Assembly (NCBI GenBank): GCA_030263455.1
Contig: SZOZ01000008.1
Location: 149,112-213,111 of the forward strand
Length of the DNA stretch: 64,000 nt
From: Synechococcales cyanobacterium CNB
GTDB taxonomy: Bacteria; Planctomycetota; Phycisphaerae; Phycisphaerales; UBA1924
Direction: 5' to 3'
This document shows positions 1-7,458 of this stretch, piece after piece. A model generated the notes under the pieces. That model ran no database searches, had not been told where the DNA came from, and was given only the letters and a program-made list of their open reading frames with translations. The position numbers and the translations under genes are program-made. Numbering within the stretch: the first letter of the stretch is position 1; each line of letters begins with the position of its first letter.

Positions 1-220
1 CATGTTGTTCCTTCGATCGATTGTCGGGGCCGCTCCATCGTGCCGCGGTCGGCGTGCGGAAAGGCGGTGCGAACCCCGCGCCGGCGAGCCTTCGCCCTTC
101 GGCGCGCCCCATCGGGGCTGTTGCAGGCAGGTGGGACCGCTTCCGCGCGCGCGGAATGACCGAGCGGGCCGACCACCGAGAGCTGGACGGTAGCCCGGCG
201 CGACCGCCAAGGAAAGGCGT
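1..220. other. left-edge stretch without a supported gene
   Basis: GC-rich sequence downstream of the minus-strand gene that ends at 221. The open frames here have Arg/Pro/Ala-rich translations typical of out-of-frame high-GC DNA. I see no RNA gene, terminator or repeat that I can support. Confidence 0.5.
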
Positions 221-592
221 TTACGCCCCTCCGGGCGGCTCGCCGCGTCCGCTCAGGGCGAGCAGCAGGTCCGGCAACGAGTGGTCGAACGCTCCCCGCG
301 TCAGCACCTCGTCGGCCCCGGCATCCCGAGCGGCCTGCAGGCGGGCTTTCTGCACGTGCGGCCCGAAGGCGACGATCCGGACCGTCGCCCCCGCCTCCGC
401 CCGCGCCAGGGCGATCAGGTCCAGCCCGGCCTCTGCTTCGAGGTCCACGATCAATGCCCGGACGGGGGAGTCCGCCAGCCGTGCCCGGAGCATGTCAGCG
501 TTGCGGGCGGGTCGGCAGGGGACGGCCAGCGCATCGGCGGTCGCCTTGATGCGGGTCGCCCACAGGAGGTCGGCAGCGGCGTAGAGTACCAC
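221..592 (-). CDS. small receiver-like (degenerate response regulator) protein
   Basis: A 123-residue protein. It has alternating hydrophobic strands and helices like a CheY fold: a VVLYAAADLLWATR-type first strand, an ALIVDLEAEAG segment where the phosphoacceptor loop sits, and a later VRIVAFGPHV strand followed by an AGADEVLTRGAF segment that matches the end of receiver domains. The Asp in IVDLE could be the acceptor, but the N-terminal acidic pair and the usual late Lys are absent, so phosphorylation is doubtful. The start is the GTG at 592, because the longer upstream frame runs antisense into gdhA. It is divergent from gdhA. It is probably a pseudo-receiver with a binding role. Function is unknown. 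Confidence 0.6.
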   Translation of the reverse strand: MVLYAAADLLWATRIKATADALAVPCRPARNADMLRARLADSPVRALIVDLEAEAGLDLIALARAEAGATVRIVAFGPHVQKARLQAARDAGADEVLTRGAFDHSLPDLLLALSGRGEPPGGA

Positions 593-805
593 GGTCGTTC
601 CGGGGAAAGTGGAGAGGCCTACCGTACAGACTTCGCCGACGCCAGGCGGGCGCCGGAATCCAGCCGCGGCGTCGCACCGAAGCGACCAACTCGCAGCCGT
701 TTGGAATGTTCGGCTCGCCGACCGCCGATGACAAGGTCGGTAGACAACACCGGCTCGCCCTCTCATCGGCGAGACCGGGGCTTGACACCACCGGACGTTG
801 CACCC

Positions 806-2179
806 ATGACACAGACAGCGACTCCCGCCGCGAAGCCCGCTCCCGCCGTCGGACGAGACCCGATCTTCGACGAGCTCGGCTTCCCCACGGACCCTGACAA
901 CCTCTACCTCCAGACCGTCGCCACCATGCTCCGCGCGGCGGAGTTGCTCGACCTGCGGCACCGAGTTCGCATCATCCTCGCCCAGCCGAAGAACGAGACC
1001 ATGGTCCACTTCCCCGTCCGCATGGACGACGGGCACCACAAACTCTTCAAGGGCTACCGCGTCCAGCACAACAACGCCCTGGGCCCGTACAAGGGCGGCC
1101 TGCGTTTCCACCCCGACGTCCACCTCGACGACGTCAAGGCCCTCGCTCTCCTGATGACCATGAAGTGCTCCCTCGCCCGCGTGCCGTTCGGCGGGGGCAA
1201 GGGCGGCGTGAAGGTCGATCCCCGCGCCCACTCGCCCTCCGAGATGGAGCGCATCACACGCCGCTTCACCTCCGCGATCATGCACCTCATCGGCCCGGAC
1301 TTTGACATCCCCGCCCCCGACGTCGGCACCAACGCGCAGCACATGGCGTGGATCGCCGACACCTACATGATGAGCCAGCCCAGCAACACGCCCAACGACG
1401 CGCTCCGCGTCGTGACAGGAAAGCCGGTCGAGTTCGGCGGCTCGCTCGGCCGCGAGAAGGCCACGGGACAGGGTGTCGTTGACGTGCTCATCGAGATGCT
1501 CCCCGAGCTGGGCATCGAACTCAAGGACATGCGGGTGAGCATCCTCGGCTTCGGGAACGTGGGCTCATGGGCCGGGCGCATTCTCGACGAACTCGGCGCG
1601 AAGATCGTCGCCGTCATGGATCACACCGGGGCGATCCGCAACGACGCCGGCTTCGACTGCGAGGCGCTGGCCGCGCACGTCGCGGAGAAGGGAGGCGTCG
1701 CGGGCTTCGGCAAGGGGACCGGCTCCGGCGGCAGCCCGCGCCTGGGCGGCCAGCCGATCTCCGCGGACGAGTTCTACAAGACCGCGGTGGACGTGTTCAT
1801 TCCGGCCGCGCTCGAACAGATGATCAAGGAGCGCGAGGCGCGGATGCTCGACTGCAAGGTCGTGGTCGAGGCCGCCAACGCACCCACCGTCCCCGCGGGC
1901 GACCGCGTGCTGAGCGAGCGGGGGATCGAGGTCATCCCGGCCATTCTCGCCAACTCGGGCGGCGTGACGGTCTCCTACTTCGAGTGGGTGCAGAACAAGT
2001 CGTGCGTCACGTGGGATGCCGAGACCGTGGACAAGGAGCTCAACCGCCACATGGTGATGGCCGCGCGGCGCACCGTGCTCGCCCGCCAGCGATACGGCTG
2101 CGACATGCGCACCGCCGCTTACGTGGCCGCGCTCGACCACATCGGCAAGGTCTACGCCGTCCGCGGCATCTTCCCGTGA
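806..2179 (+). CDS. gdhA: glutamate dehydrogenase (Glu/Leu/Phe/Val dehydrogenase family)
   Basis: A 457-residue protein of normal length for a hexameric GDH, which interconverts glutamate with 2-oxoglutarate plus ammonia in the cytoplasm. The substrate-binding segment GPYKGGLRFHP and the catalytic-Lys segment PFGGGKGGVKVDP lie in the N-terminal half. The Rossmann motif of the coenzyme domain reads ILGFGNVGSWAG. A family-typical EAANAPTVP is followed by ILANSGGVTVSYFEW. I start at the ATG at 806 (MTQTATP); the frame stays open to 281 but the upstream translation is not GDH-like. A strong hairpin follows the stop. Coenzyme preference (NAD or NADP) cannot be decided by eye. Confidence 0.95.
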   Translation: MTQTATPAAKPAPAVGRDPIFDELGFPTDPDNLYLQTVATMLRAAELLDLRHRVRIILAQPKNETMVHFPVRMDDGHHKLFKGYRVQHNNALGPYKGGLRFHPDVHLDDVKALALLMTMKCSLARVPFGGGKGGVKVDPRAHSPSEMERITRRFTSAIMHLIGPDFDIPAPDVGTNAQHMAWIADTYMMSQPSNTPNDALRVVTGKPVEFGGSLGREKATGQGVVDVLIEMLPELGIELKDMRVSILGFGNVGSWAGRILDELGAKIVAVMDHTGAIRNDAGFDCEALAAHVAEKGGVAGFGKGTGSGGSPRLGGQPISADEFYKTAVDVFIPAALEQMIKEREARMLDCKVVVEAANAPTVPAGDRVLSERGIEVIPAILANSGGVTVSYFEWVQNKSCVTWDAETVDKELNRHMVMAARRTVLARQRYGCDMRTAAYVAALDHIGKVYAVRGIFP

Positions 2180-2209
2180 ACCGCTGACAACCCGTCGATC
2201 ACACGACGC

Positions 2210-2242
2210 AGGCCCGCCGTCCACCCCCGGCGGGCCTGTTTC
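2210..2242 (+). terminator. intrinsic terminator of gdhA
   Basis: A perfect 10-bp stem, AGGCCCGCCG at 2210-2219 with CGGCGGGCCT at 2228-2237, has an 8-nt loop and is followed by TGTTTC. It lies 30 nt after the gdhA stop codon. Confidence 0.8.
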
Positions 2243-2397
2243 ATGCTCGGCCCCCGGGGTTGGCGTGACGTGGCGTGTGAAGGTTTGACGGCGGTCGGCA
2301 CTTGCTCGCGCTTCATGCCCGATATGAACGTGCGAATGGTAAGCGTGCGGCACACCAGCGTCGGCTTGAAGCGGCCGGCGCCGGTGGCACAGGCCGG

Positions 2398-3147
2398 TCA
2401 ATACATCGTCAGCCCGCCGTCGACGGCGATCACCTGGCCGGTCAGGTAGCCGGCGTCGTCGCTGGTGGCGTATGCGACGGCGGCGGCGATGTCCTCCGGG
2501 GTGCCGAGGCGCTTGACCGCCATGGTCTCCTTGACCTTTTCGACGATGGTCTCGGGGAGGCCTGCTGTCATGTCGGTCTCGACGAAGCCGGGGGCGATGA
2601 GGTTGCAGGTGATGCCCTTGGAACCGAGTTCGCGCGCGACGGTCTTCGTGAGACCGACGAGGCCCGCCTTGGCTGCTGCGTAGTTGGCCTGTCCGGGGTT
2701 GCCCATCAGGCCGCTGGTCGAGCCGATGTTGACGATGCGCCCGAAGCGGTTCTTCATCATTGGGCGTGCGGCGGCGCGGATGGCGACGAACGCACTGGTC
2801 AGGTTCACGCGCAGCACCTCATCCCACTCGGCGTCGGTCATGCGCAGCAGGAGGTTGTCGCGAGTGATGCCCGCGTTGTTCACGAGGATGTCAAGGCGGC
2901 CGAGTTCGCTGGCGACTTCGTCGATCGCTGCGGCGAGAGCGTCGGCGTGGCCGACGTCGACGGCCTTCACCCACGCGGAGCCGCCCGCTTCCTCGATCGT
3001 CGAGCGGACCTCGGTGAGGGGGCCTTCGGAACGCGCCACCAGGACGACGCGCCGCCCCTCGCGCGCCAGACGCACGGCCGCCGCGCGCCCGATGCCGCGG
3101 CTGGCTCCGGTTACGATCGCCACCCGGGCGTCGTCCGCATTGGTCAT
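2398..3147 (-). CDS. fabG: 3-oxoacyl-[ACP] reductase
   Basis: A 249-residue short-chain dehydrogenase that reduces 3-oxoacyl-ACP with NADPH in type II fatty-acid elongation. The cofactor motif TGASRGIGRA is near residue 15, NNAG near 90, and the catalytic Ser-Tyr-Lys set appears as NIGSTSG followed by NYAAAKAG. The C-terminus GQVIAVDGGLTMY is typical of FabG. It is the last gene of the minus-strand fab group, 36 bp after the lipoprotein gene that separates it from fabD. An AGGGG Shine-Dalgarno lies before the ATG at 3147. FabG paralogues with other substrates exist, but the neighbours support the fatty-acid role. Confidence 0.93.
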   Translation of the reverse strand: MTNADDARVAIVTGASRGIGRAAAVRLAREGRRVVLVARSEGPLTEVRSTIEEAGGSAWVKAVDVGHADALAAAIDEVASELGRLDILVNNAGITRDNLLLRMTDAEWDEVLRVNLTSAFVAIRAAARPMMKNRFGRIVNIGSTSGLMGNPGQANYAAAKAGLVGLTKTVARELGSKGITCNLIAPGFVETDMTAGLPETIVEKVKETMAVKRLGTPEDIAAAVAYATSDDAGYLTGQVIAVDGGLTMY

Positions 3148-3183
3148 GGTCTGCCCCTTGGCTCGTGTCGGCCCGGTGCGAGT

Positions 3184-4104
3184 TCACCCGCCCGGGATGG
3201 TGATCGGCCCGCCGGGGGTGTTCTTACGGCGGGGGTCGCGTTCGGAGTCCTGCTGCGTGCCGCCCGGCGCCGTGCCCGGCGTAATTCCGGCGTCGCGGAG
3301 TTTGCGGAGCAGGTCGCGAATCTGCCGGACGACCTCCGGCGGCAACTGGTCGCCCATCTCCTCGAGCATCTTTTCGATGGCGTCGAGGTCGAGGTTGGCC
3401 GGGTCGAGACCCATCGCCCGCAACTGCGCGAGCACCTCTTCGGGCAGTCCGAAGGGGTTGCCGCCGTCGGCGAGCGCCATGCCGCCGGCGGACTCGTAGT
3501 CGCTCTGTGCCAGGCCGTCCCAGGCGGTCGCGCGGACACGGACTTCGGGCGTGGCGGGCGCACCGCCGAAGACCCAGGAGTCGAAGACGCGCGTGCCGTC
3601 CCAGCGCAGGATGTAGGACGCGCCCGGCTCCTGCACCGCGAAGGCGACGGATGCAGCCGTGGGTGATTCGCTGAAACGGGCGTAGTCGTCGATCCAGACG
3701 ATGCGGACGGCCTCGATGCGCGAGGTCGCCTCGGCCCACTCGTCGGAAGCGACAAGCGTGTCCAGCACGCTCTGCGCGGGCTTGTCGAGCAGGCGACGGG
3801 CGGCGCTCGCGTCGCCCCGGGCGAAGGCGTCGGCGAGGCGCACGACAGCCTCGGCGAGCGAGCGATCCACGGGCGCCTGCGACTCGACGAACTGCACCGC
3901 CGCGCTGGCGTTGAGCGCCTGCACCACGGCGCGGGCGTCCACCGGCTCGGGCGGCGGAGGGGGGGGCGGCGCGGGCGGCGGCGGCGGGGGCGGAGGGGGC
4001 GGCGGCTTGCTGCACCCCCCGAGGGCGAGGGGGATCGAGGCGACCAGGCACGCCAGCGCGAGGCCGCGGGCGGCGAGGCGGGACGGCTTATTCGCTCGGA
4101 ACAT
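3184..4104 (-). CDS. polyproline-linker lipoprotein inside the fab cluster
   Basis: A 306-residue protein with a signal peptide and lipobox (LALGGC, Cys near residue 30), so it is probably lipid-anchored. The Cys is followed by an almost pure Pro run (about residues 34-52), a rigid spacer. The body is an alpha/beta region with many Ala and acidic residues, including a WIDDYARFSE segment and an ILRWDGTRVFDSWVF segment. The C-terminal part is helical and ends in a Gly/Pro-rich tail. I do not recognise a named domain. Its start overlaps the fabD stop by 17 bp, so it is translationally coupled with fabD, which is odd for an exported protein in a fatty-acid operon. Confidence 0.75.
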   Translation of the reverse strand: MFRANKPSRLAARGLALACLVASIPLALGGCSKPPPPPPPPPPPAPPPPPPPEPVDARAVVQALNASAAVQFVESQAPVDRSLAEAVVRLADAFARGDASAARRLLDKPAQSVLDTLVASDEWAEATSRIEAVRIVWIDDYARFSESPTAASVAFAVQEPGASYILRWDGTRVFDSWVFGGAPATPEVRVRATAWDGLAQSDYESAGGMALADGGNPFGLPEEVLAQLRAMGLDPANLDLDAIEKMLEEMGDQLPPEVVRQIRDLLRKLRDAGITPGTAPGGTQQDSERDPRRKNTPGGPITIPGG

Positions 4105-5077
4105 CGTGCGCCTCCACTTTCAACCCCCGGTCAATCCGTCGCATCAGCCCGGCGAGGGTTCGGCCGGGGGCGAGTTCATGCATCGCGGCCGCGGCGGTGT
4201 TGGCCGCGAGCCATCGGGCGCAGTCGGCCCAGCGGACGGGCTGGGTCAACTGCTCGACGAGGCGGAGGCGGATGGAGTCCGCAAGCGCCTTCGGCACAGG
4301 CGGGACGCCTGTGCCACCTTGGATCGTATCACTCGCCGCGGCGTGCGGCAGACCGGTCACGTTCGACAGCACGGGGCAGCGTGGGGGGCGGATGGTGGTG
4401 CGGGCGAGGGCCTCGGCGAGGCGTTCCGCGGCGGGGGCCATCAGCGGCGAGTGGAACGCGCCGGCGACGGGGAGCGGCTGGACGCGAAGGCCCATGGATT
4501 CCGCGGCCTTGACGGCGCGCTCGCAGGCCGCGGTCGCGCCGCTGAGGACGACCTGGCCGGGTGCGTTGAAGTTGGCGCAGACGAGGATGTCGGCGGCGCG
4601 GGCCGTGTCGCAGACGGCGCGGGCCTGGGCTTCGTCCGCGCCGATGAGGGCGACCATGCCGGAGGGTGTCGCTTCGGCGGCGTCCTGCATGGCGCGGCCG
4701 CGGAGGGTGACGAGTTCGAGTGCATCGGCGAACGCGATCGCGTCGGCGGCGTGGAGGGCGGTGTATTCGCCGAGCGAGAGGCCGGCCGTGGCGGCGAGGG
4801 GGAGTTCGTCGGGCGAGACGGCCCAGGCGGCGCAAAGGGCGCGCAGGCAGGCGACGGAGACGGTGAAGATCGCGGGCTGGGAGACGTCGGTGCGGTTGAG
4901 GGTGTCGGCTGGGCCGTCGAAGCAGAGGGATCGGAGGGGCGCGCCGAGGCGGGCGCCGAGGATGCGCTCCGCGTCGTCGAAGACGGCGCGTGCCTCGGGC
5001 GAGGCGTCGTGCCAGGCGCGTCCCATGGCGAGTGCCTGCGCGCCCTGGCCGGGGCAGAGGAGGACGATGGGGTTCAT
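4088..5077 (-). CDS. fabD: malonyl-CoA:ACP transacylase
   Basis: A 329-residue acyltransferase that moves malonyl from CoA to ACP. The glycine-rich entry GQGAQ is near residue 10. The nucleophile elbow is AGLSLGEYTAL (Ser near residue 96), and the catalytic His is in GAFHSPLM near residue 200. The C-terminal landmark QLTQPVRW is present. The translation carries an insertion between NVTG and the LADSIRLRLVEQL helix that reads GGTGVPPV. At DNA level this is a short palindromic repeat (4293-4315) that has entered the gene in frame. The gene lies downstream of fabH in cluster order but is separated from it by the 3-kb plus-strand cassette. Confidence 0.93.
   Translation of the reverse strand: MNPIVLLCPGQGAQALAMGRAWHDASPEARAVFDDAERILGARLGAPLRSLCFDGPADTLNRTDVSQPAIFTVSVACLRALCAAWAVSPDELPLAATAGLSLGEYTALHAADAIAFADALELVTLRGRAMQDAAEATPSGMVALIGADEAQARAVCDTARAADILVCANFNAPGQVVLSGATAACERAVKAAESMGLRVQPLPVAGAFHSPLMAPAAERLAEALARTTIRPPRCPVLSNVTGLPHAAASDTIQGGTGVPPVPKALADSIRLRLVEQLTQPVRWADCARWLAANTAAAAMHELAPGRTLAGLMRRIDRGLKVEAHDVPSE
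4293..4315. repeat. REP-like hairpin within fabD
   Basis: A perfect inverted repeat: GGCACAGGCG (4293-4302), loop GGA, CGCCTGTGCC (4306-4315). It is translated in fabD as part of GGTGVPPV. It looks like a dispersed palindromic element rather than ancestral fabD sequence. Confidence 0.7.
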
Positions 5078-5177
5078 GGGGGACTGTAGGGGACGCTCCG
5101 GGAGTTGGGTGCGGAGCGCATGTGAAGGCCAAGAGCCGGAGGGCGTGGGGAATCACTATACTTCTGCGAGGTTGACC

Positions 5178-5489
5178 ATGGTGTACTTCGGCAAGGTCAA
5201 GGGCGGTCGGATCGAGTTGGACCCGCCGGGGCGGCTGCCGGAGGGCGCGCGCGTTCGCGTCGAGCCTGTCGGTGAGCAGGGGAGCGGGAATGGACAGCAT
5301 CCCGACCCGGCCGACAACCTCGCGAGCGAAGCCGTGGACGTCGGCATCACCGACATGTCGGACGAGCACGACCACTATGCAGCCGAGGGGGACGATCCTG
5401 TTTATCATTTGGGCGATGATGCCGCGGATGCCCCATCACTTTCCGCCGATCTGGCCGCTAGGCACGATCACTTCCTCTGCTGCACATAA
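5178..5489 (+). CDS. small antitoxin-like protein with duplicated HDHY/F tail motif
   Basis: A 103-residue acidic protein. The N-terminus (GKVKGGRIELDPPGRLPEGARVRVEPV) resembles the short beta-domain found in AF2212-like or VapB-type antitoxins, where a 'G.I.L..P..LPEG..V.V' pattern is usual. The rest holds two related segments, each running Asp-Pro ... Leu ... Ala ... Asp ... His-Asp-His-aromatic: HDHY near residue 71 and HDHF near residue 98. No PIN-domain toxin follows. A TATACT box at 5157-5162 stands just upstream and the ATG is at 5178. It is the first plus-strand gene of the cassette that splits the fab cluster. The antitoxin link is inference from sequence pattern only. Confidence 0.6.
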   Translation: MVYFGKVKGGRIELDPPGRLPEGARVRVEPVGEQGSGNGQHPDPADNLASEAVDVGITDMSDEHDHYAAEGDDPVYHLGDDAADAPSLSADLAARHDHFLCCT

Positions 5490-5795
5490 AGGCGCAGCGA
5501 CACTTGAGCGTGCTGCCCCTGACAGAACACCTCAACTCCCCGTTTGAACTGCTCCAGACTTCGGCTATCGCCGGCAGCCCGCGCGGTTCCTCCGGAGCGG
5601 GCGATCAACTCGTACCCCGTGCCACGCGACGACCGGACGATGTTAGGGTACTATGGAGGGCAAGAGGCTACTTGTGAGGCACTGCACCGCGCCTCCACAG
5701 GGCGGCGTCAATCACCGCACGATGGCCCTCTGTGTATGGTACGTTCTTGTCGTAACAGGACTTGCGCAATATCAAGGAAAGCCGACGGGAGGGGC
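5490..5795. other. intergenic stretch upstream of the redox/pilin cassette
   Basis: About 300 bp between the antitoxin-like gene and the promoter at 5796. GC is lower than in the flanking fab genes. Short open frames here have no start signal or recognisable product. No tRNA or terminator is seen. Confidence 0.4.
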
Positions 5796-5825
5796 TTGAC
5801 AACCCCGCCCCCCCCCCGGTAAACT
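5796..5825 (+). promoter_or_regulatory. sigma70-like promoter with a poly-C tract in the spacer
   Basis: TTGACA at 5796-5801 and TAAACT at 5820-5825 are separated by 18 bp. The spacer contains a run of ten C (5808-5817) after CCCCG. Homopolymer runs between -35 and -10 can change length by slippage and so change promoter strength. The promoter lies 25 bp before the ATG of the MauE-like gene. Confidence 0.55.
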
Positions 5826-5850
5826 GCGGGGGAAGGCAGGGGCATGACCC

Positions 5851-6330
5851 ATGCGCGCGTTGCTCGCTCTCGCAGCCCGGTTCGTTCCGCTGCTCGCCGG
5901 CACGGTCCTCTTCCTCGCCGGAATTGCGAAGGCCGTTCAGCCCTCAGATACCCTGACCTCGCTCGCATGGGTATTCGGGGAAGAAGCTGCTCCCGCAAGT
6001 CTCGTGCTCCTGATCTCGGTCGAGATCGTTCTCGGTTCACTGCTCGTTGCGTCTTTGCTGCCGAAGTGGTCGCTCGGCGCTTCGGTATTGCTGTTTAGTT
6101 CGTTCCTGGCCTGGATCGGTGTCTTGGAGTGGATGAACGCGCCAGTGGGGTGTGGCTGCGGCGTCCGCCTGCCGATGGCTTCCGCGCTGACGAGCGCCGA
6201 CAGCCGGTCCGAGGCGCTTGTTCGCGCCGGGGGAATGTTCGTGTTGTGTGTGCTCGGGTTCGTGGGGTCTTGCCTTCGCACCACGACCGGGCTGATTCGA
6301 AATCCTGCGAAGGTGAGCGGAGTCGAATGA
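5851..6330 (+). CDS. MauE/DoxX-like redox membrane protein
   Basis: A 159-residue protein with four predicted membrane helices (about 5-28, 47-68, 72-92 and 128-148). A GCGCG motif sits in the loop after the third helix. This matches the MauE-type layout, in which a CGCFG-like Cys pair follows the third helix. MauE is needed for disulfide-rich methylamine dehydrogenase small-subunit maturation, so a role in disulfide transfer at the membrane is a fair inference. The stop overlaps the next start (ATGA at 6327), so it is coupled to a Cys-rich exported peptide. A GGGGAAGGCAGGGG stretch precedes the ATG. Confidence 0.7.
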   Translation: MRALLALAARFVPLLAGTVLFLAGIAKAVQPSDTLTSLAWVFGEEAAPASLVLLISVEIVLGSLLVASLLPKWSLGASVLLFSSFLAWIGVLEWMNAPVGCGCGVRLPMASALTSADSRSEALVRAGGMFVLCVLGFVGSCLRTTTGLIRNPAKVSGVE

Positions 6331-6599
6331 TGAGAACTCATCGGGATCGGATCATTGCCCTGTTCCGTGCCGCGGCTGCCATCGGCATGGTGGCGATGGG
6401 CGCCGGCATGGTTTTCGCCGCGGACGGAGGGGGTGGTCCGGCCCCCAGTCCCGACTACTGCTGCTTCACCAAGTGTTGTCCTGACGGCGGCGGGGGGTTC
6501 GACTGCGCTACGCACTGTCGATCGGCCTGTCCGAGCGGGAAAACCTGTTCCGGGACCGGTACGTGCAATCCCGTGACCGCTCAGGCGCAGTGCATCTGA
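6327..6599 (+). CDS. short exported cysteine-rich peptide
   Basis: A 90-residue protein with a basic N-terminus, a hydrophobic core (about residues 12-28) and a likely signal-peptidase site after VFA near residue 30. The mature part of about 60 residues is Gly-rich and holds ten Cys, in the order CC, CC, then six singles (SPDYCCFTKCC, DCATHC, SACPSG, TCSGTGTC, QC). Such density suggests a disulfide-knotted extracytoplasmic peptide. It overlaps the MauE-like gene by 4 bp, which makes that protein its probable folding or oxidation partner. No family is recognised. The start is the first ATG of ATGATG. Confidence 0.72.
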   Translation: MMRTHRDRIIALFRAAAAIGMVAMGAGMVFAADGGGGPAPSPDYCCFTKCCPDGGGGFDCATHCRSACPSGKTCSGTGTCNPVTAQAQCI

Positions 6600-6663
6600 T
6601 TACCGCACAGGCGGCGACCCGTGGCGACGGAGCGCCGCCGTTTGCTCGTATGAGTTCAATCCC

Positions 6664-7458
6664 ATGCACAATGGTTCTCACCAGCGAGGAAACGTTCGCC
6701 TACGGTTGATACTGGCGATCGTCGTCATGGTTGCCGGTCTGGGTCTTGCCTTCCGCGCGCTGCGGCCGGTCCTCTGGCCGGCAACGCCTTCGCCACTACC
6801 ACCGCAACTCACGGAAGCTTCGGAGCGACTCGGTCCCGGCCTTCTCGACACCGATCCGGCCAAGGAGCCTGCGGGCGACGCCGTTTCGCGCGCGGCGGGA
6901 GTTGCTCGTCTCGCCCTGGGTCATCCCTCATTCTCAGGAGTCGTCGGTCCGCGACGGCTTGACGATCTGGTTCTAGCGTTCGAGGAACGGTTGATTGCGA
7001 CACTCGATGGAGAATACGAGCGAGATATGGCCGCACGACTTGCTCGCGGCATGCCACCTCCGCCATCTCCGCCAAGTCAAGTTACGATCGACAACTACAG
7101 GAAGACGGCAGATTGGACCAGACACACTGCGATCGGTATCGATCGGATTGAAGTACGCGTCATCTTCGACAAAGGGAAACCAGCAGCTCCCACGCCGACT
7201 GAGGAGGGGTTTGACGCGCTTACCTACACCAAAAAAGGCGCTACCGCGTTCCCCATCCCGGAGGATCCCTCCAAGGCGGGGCTCGACGTCGTTGAGGTTC
7301 GAATCCCCATGGCGCTTCGTCCGATCTCCGGCCGCTCGCGTGGAGCTGTTCTTGTTGGCTACCAGTTTGCTTGGAGCGAGAACCGGCAGCAGTGGATTCC
7401 GTTCGTGAACGTCGTCTATTGTGCACAAGGGGAGAGTTATGCCATACTCCCGTTCTGA
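6664..7458 (+). CDS. single-pass membrane-anchored protein of the cassette
   Basis: A 264-residue protein with an N-terminal membrane helix (about residues 14-34, RLILAIVVMVAGLGLAFRAL) and a large domain that should face outwards. A Pro-rich stretch is near residue 40, and a second Pro run (MPPPPSPPS) is near 130. The C-terminal half alternates beta strands and ends WIPFVNVVYCAQGESYAILPF. I do not recognise the domain. It follows the Cys-rich peptide by 64 bp and overlaps the start of the prepilin gene by 20 bp, so it is probably cotranscribed with both. Confidence 0.65.
   Translation: MHNGSHQRGNVRLRLILAIVVMVAGLGLAFRALRPVLWPATPSPLPPQLTEASERLGPGLLDTDPAKEPAGDAVSRAAGVARLALGHPSFSGVVGPRRLDDLVLAFEERLIATLDGEYERDMAARLARGMPPPPSPPSQVTIDNYRKTADWTRHTAIGIDRIEVRVIFDKGKPAAPTPTEEGFDALTYTKKGATAFPIPEDPSKAGLDVVEVRIPMALRPISGRSRGAVLVGYQFAWSENRQQWIPFVNVVYCAQGESYAILPF

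Noticed and set aside
281..805. Upstream extension of the gdhA frame
   Set aside because: Translation before 806 is not GDH-like and overlaps the minus-strand receiver-like gene.
2372..2400. Second copy of the fabD palindrome near the fabG stop
   Set aside because: Only GGTGGCACAGGC matches; the second arm is missing, so it may be chance.
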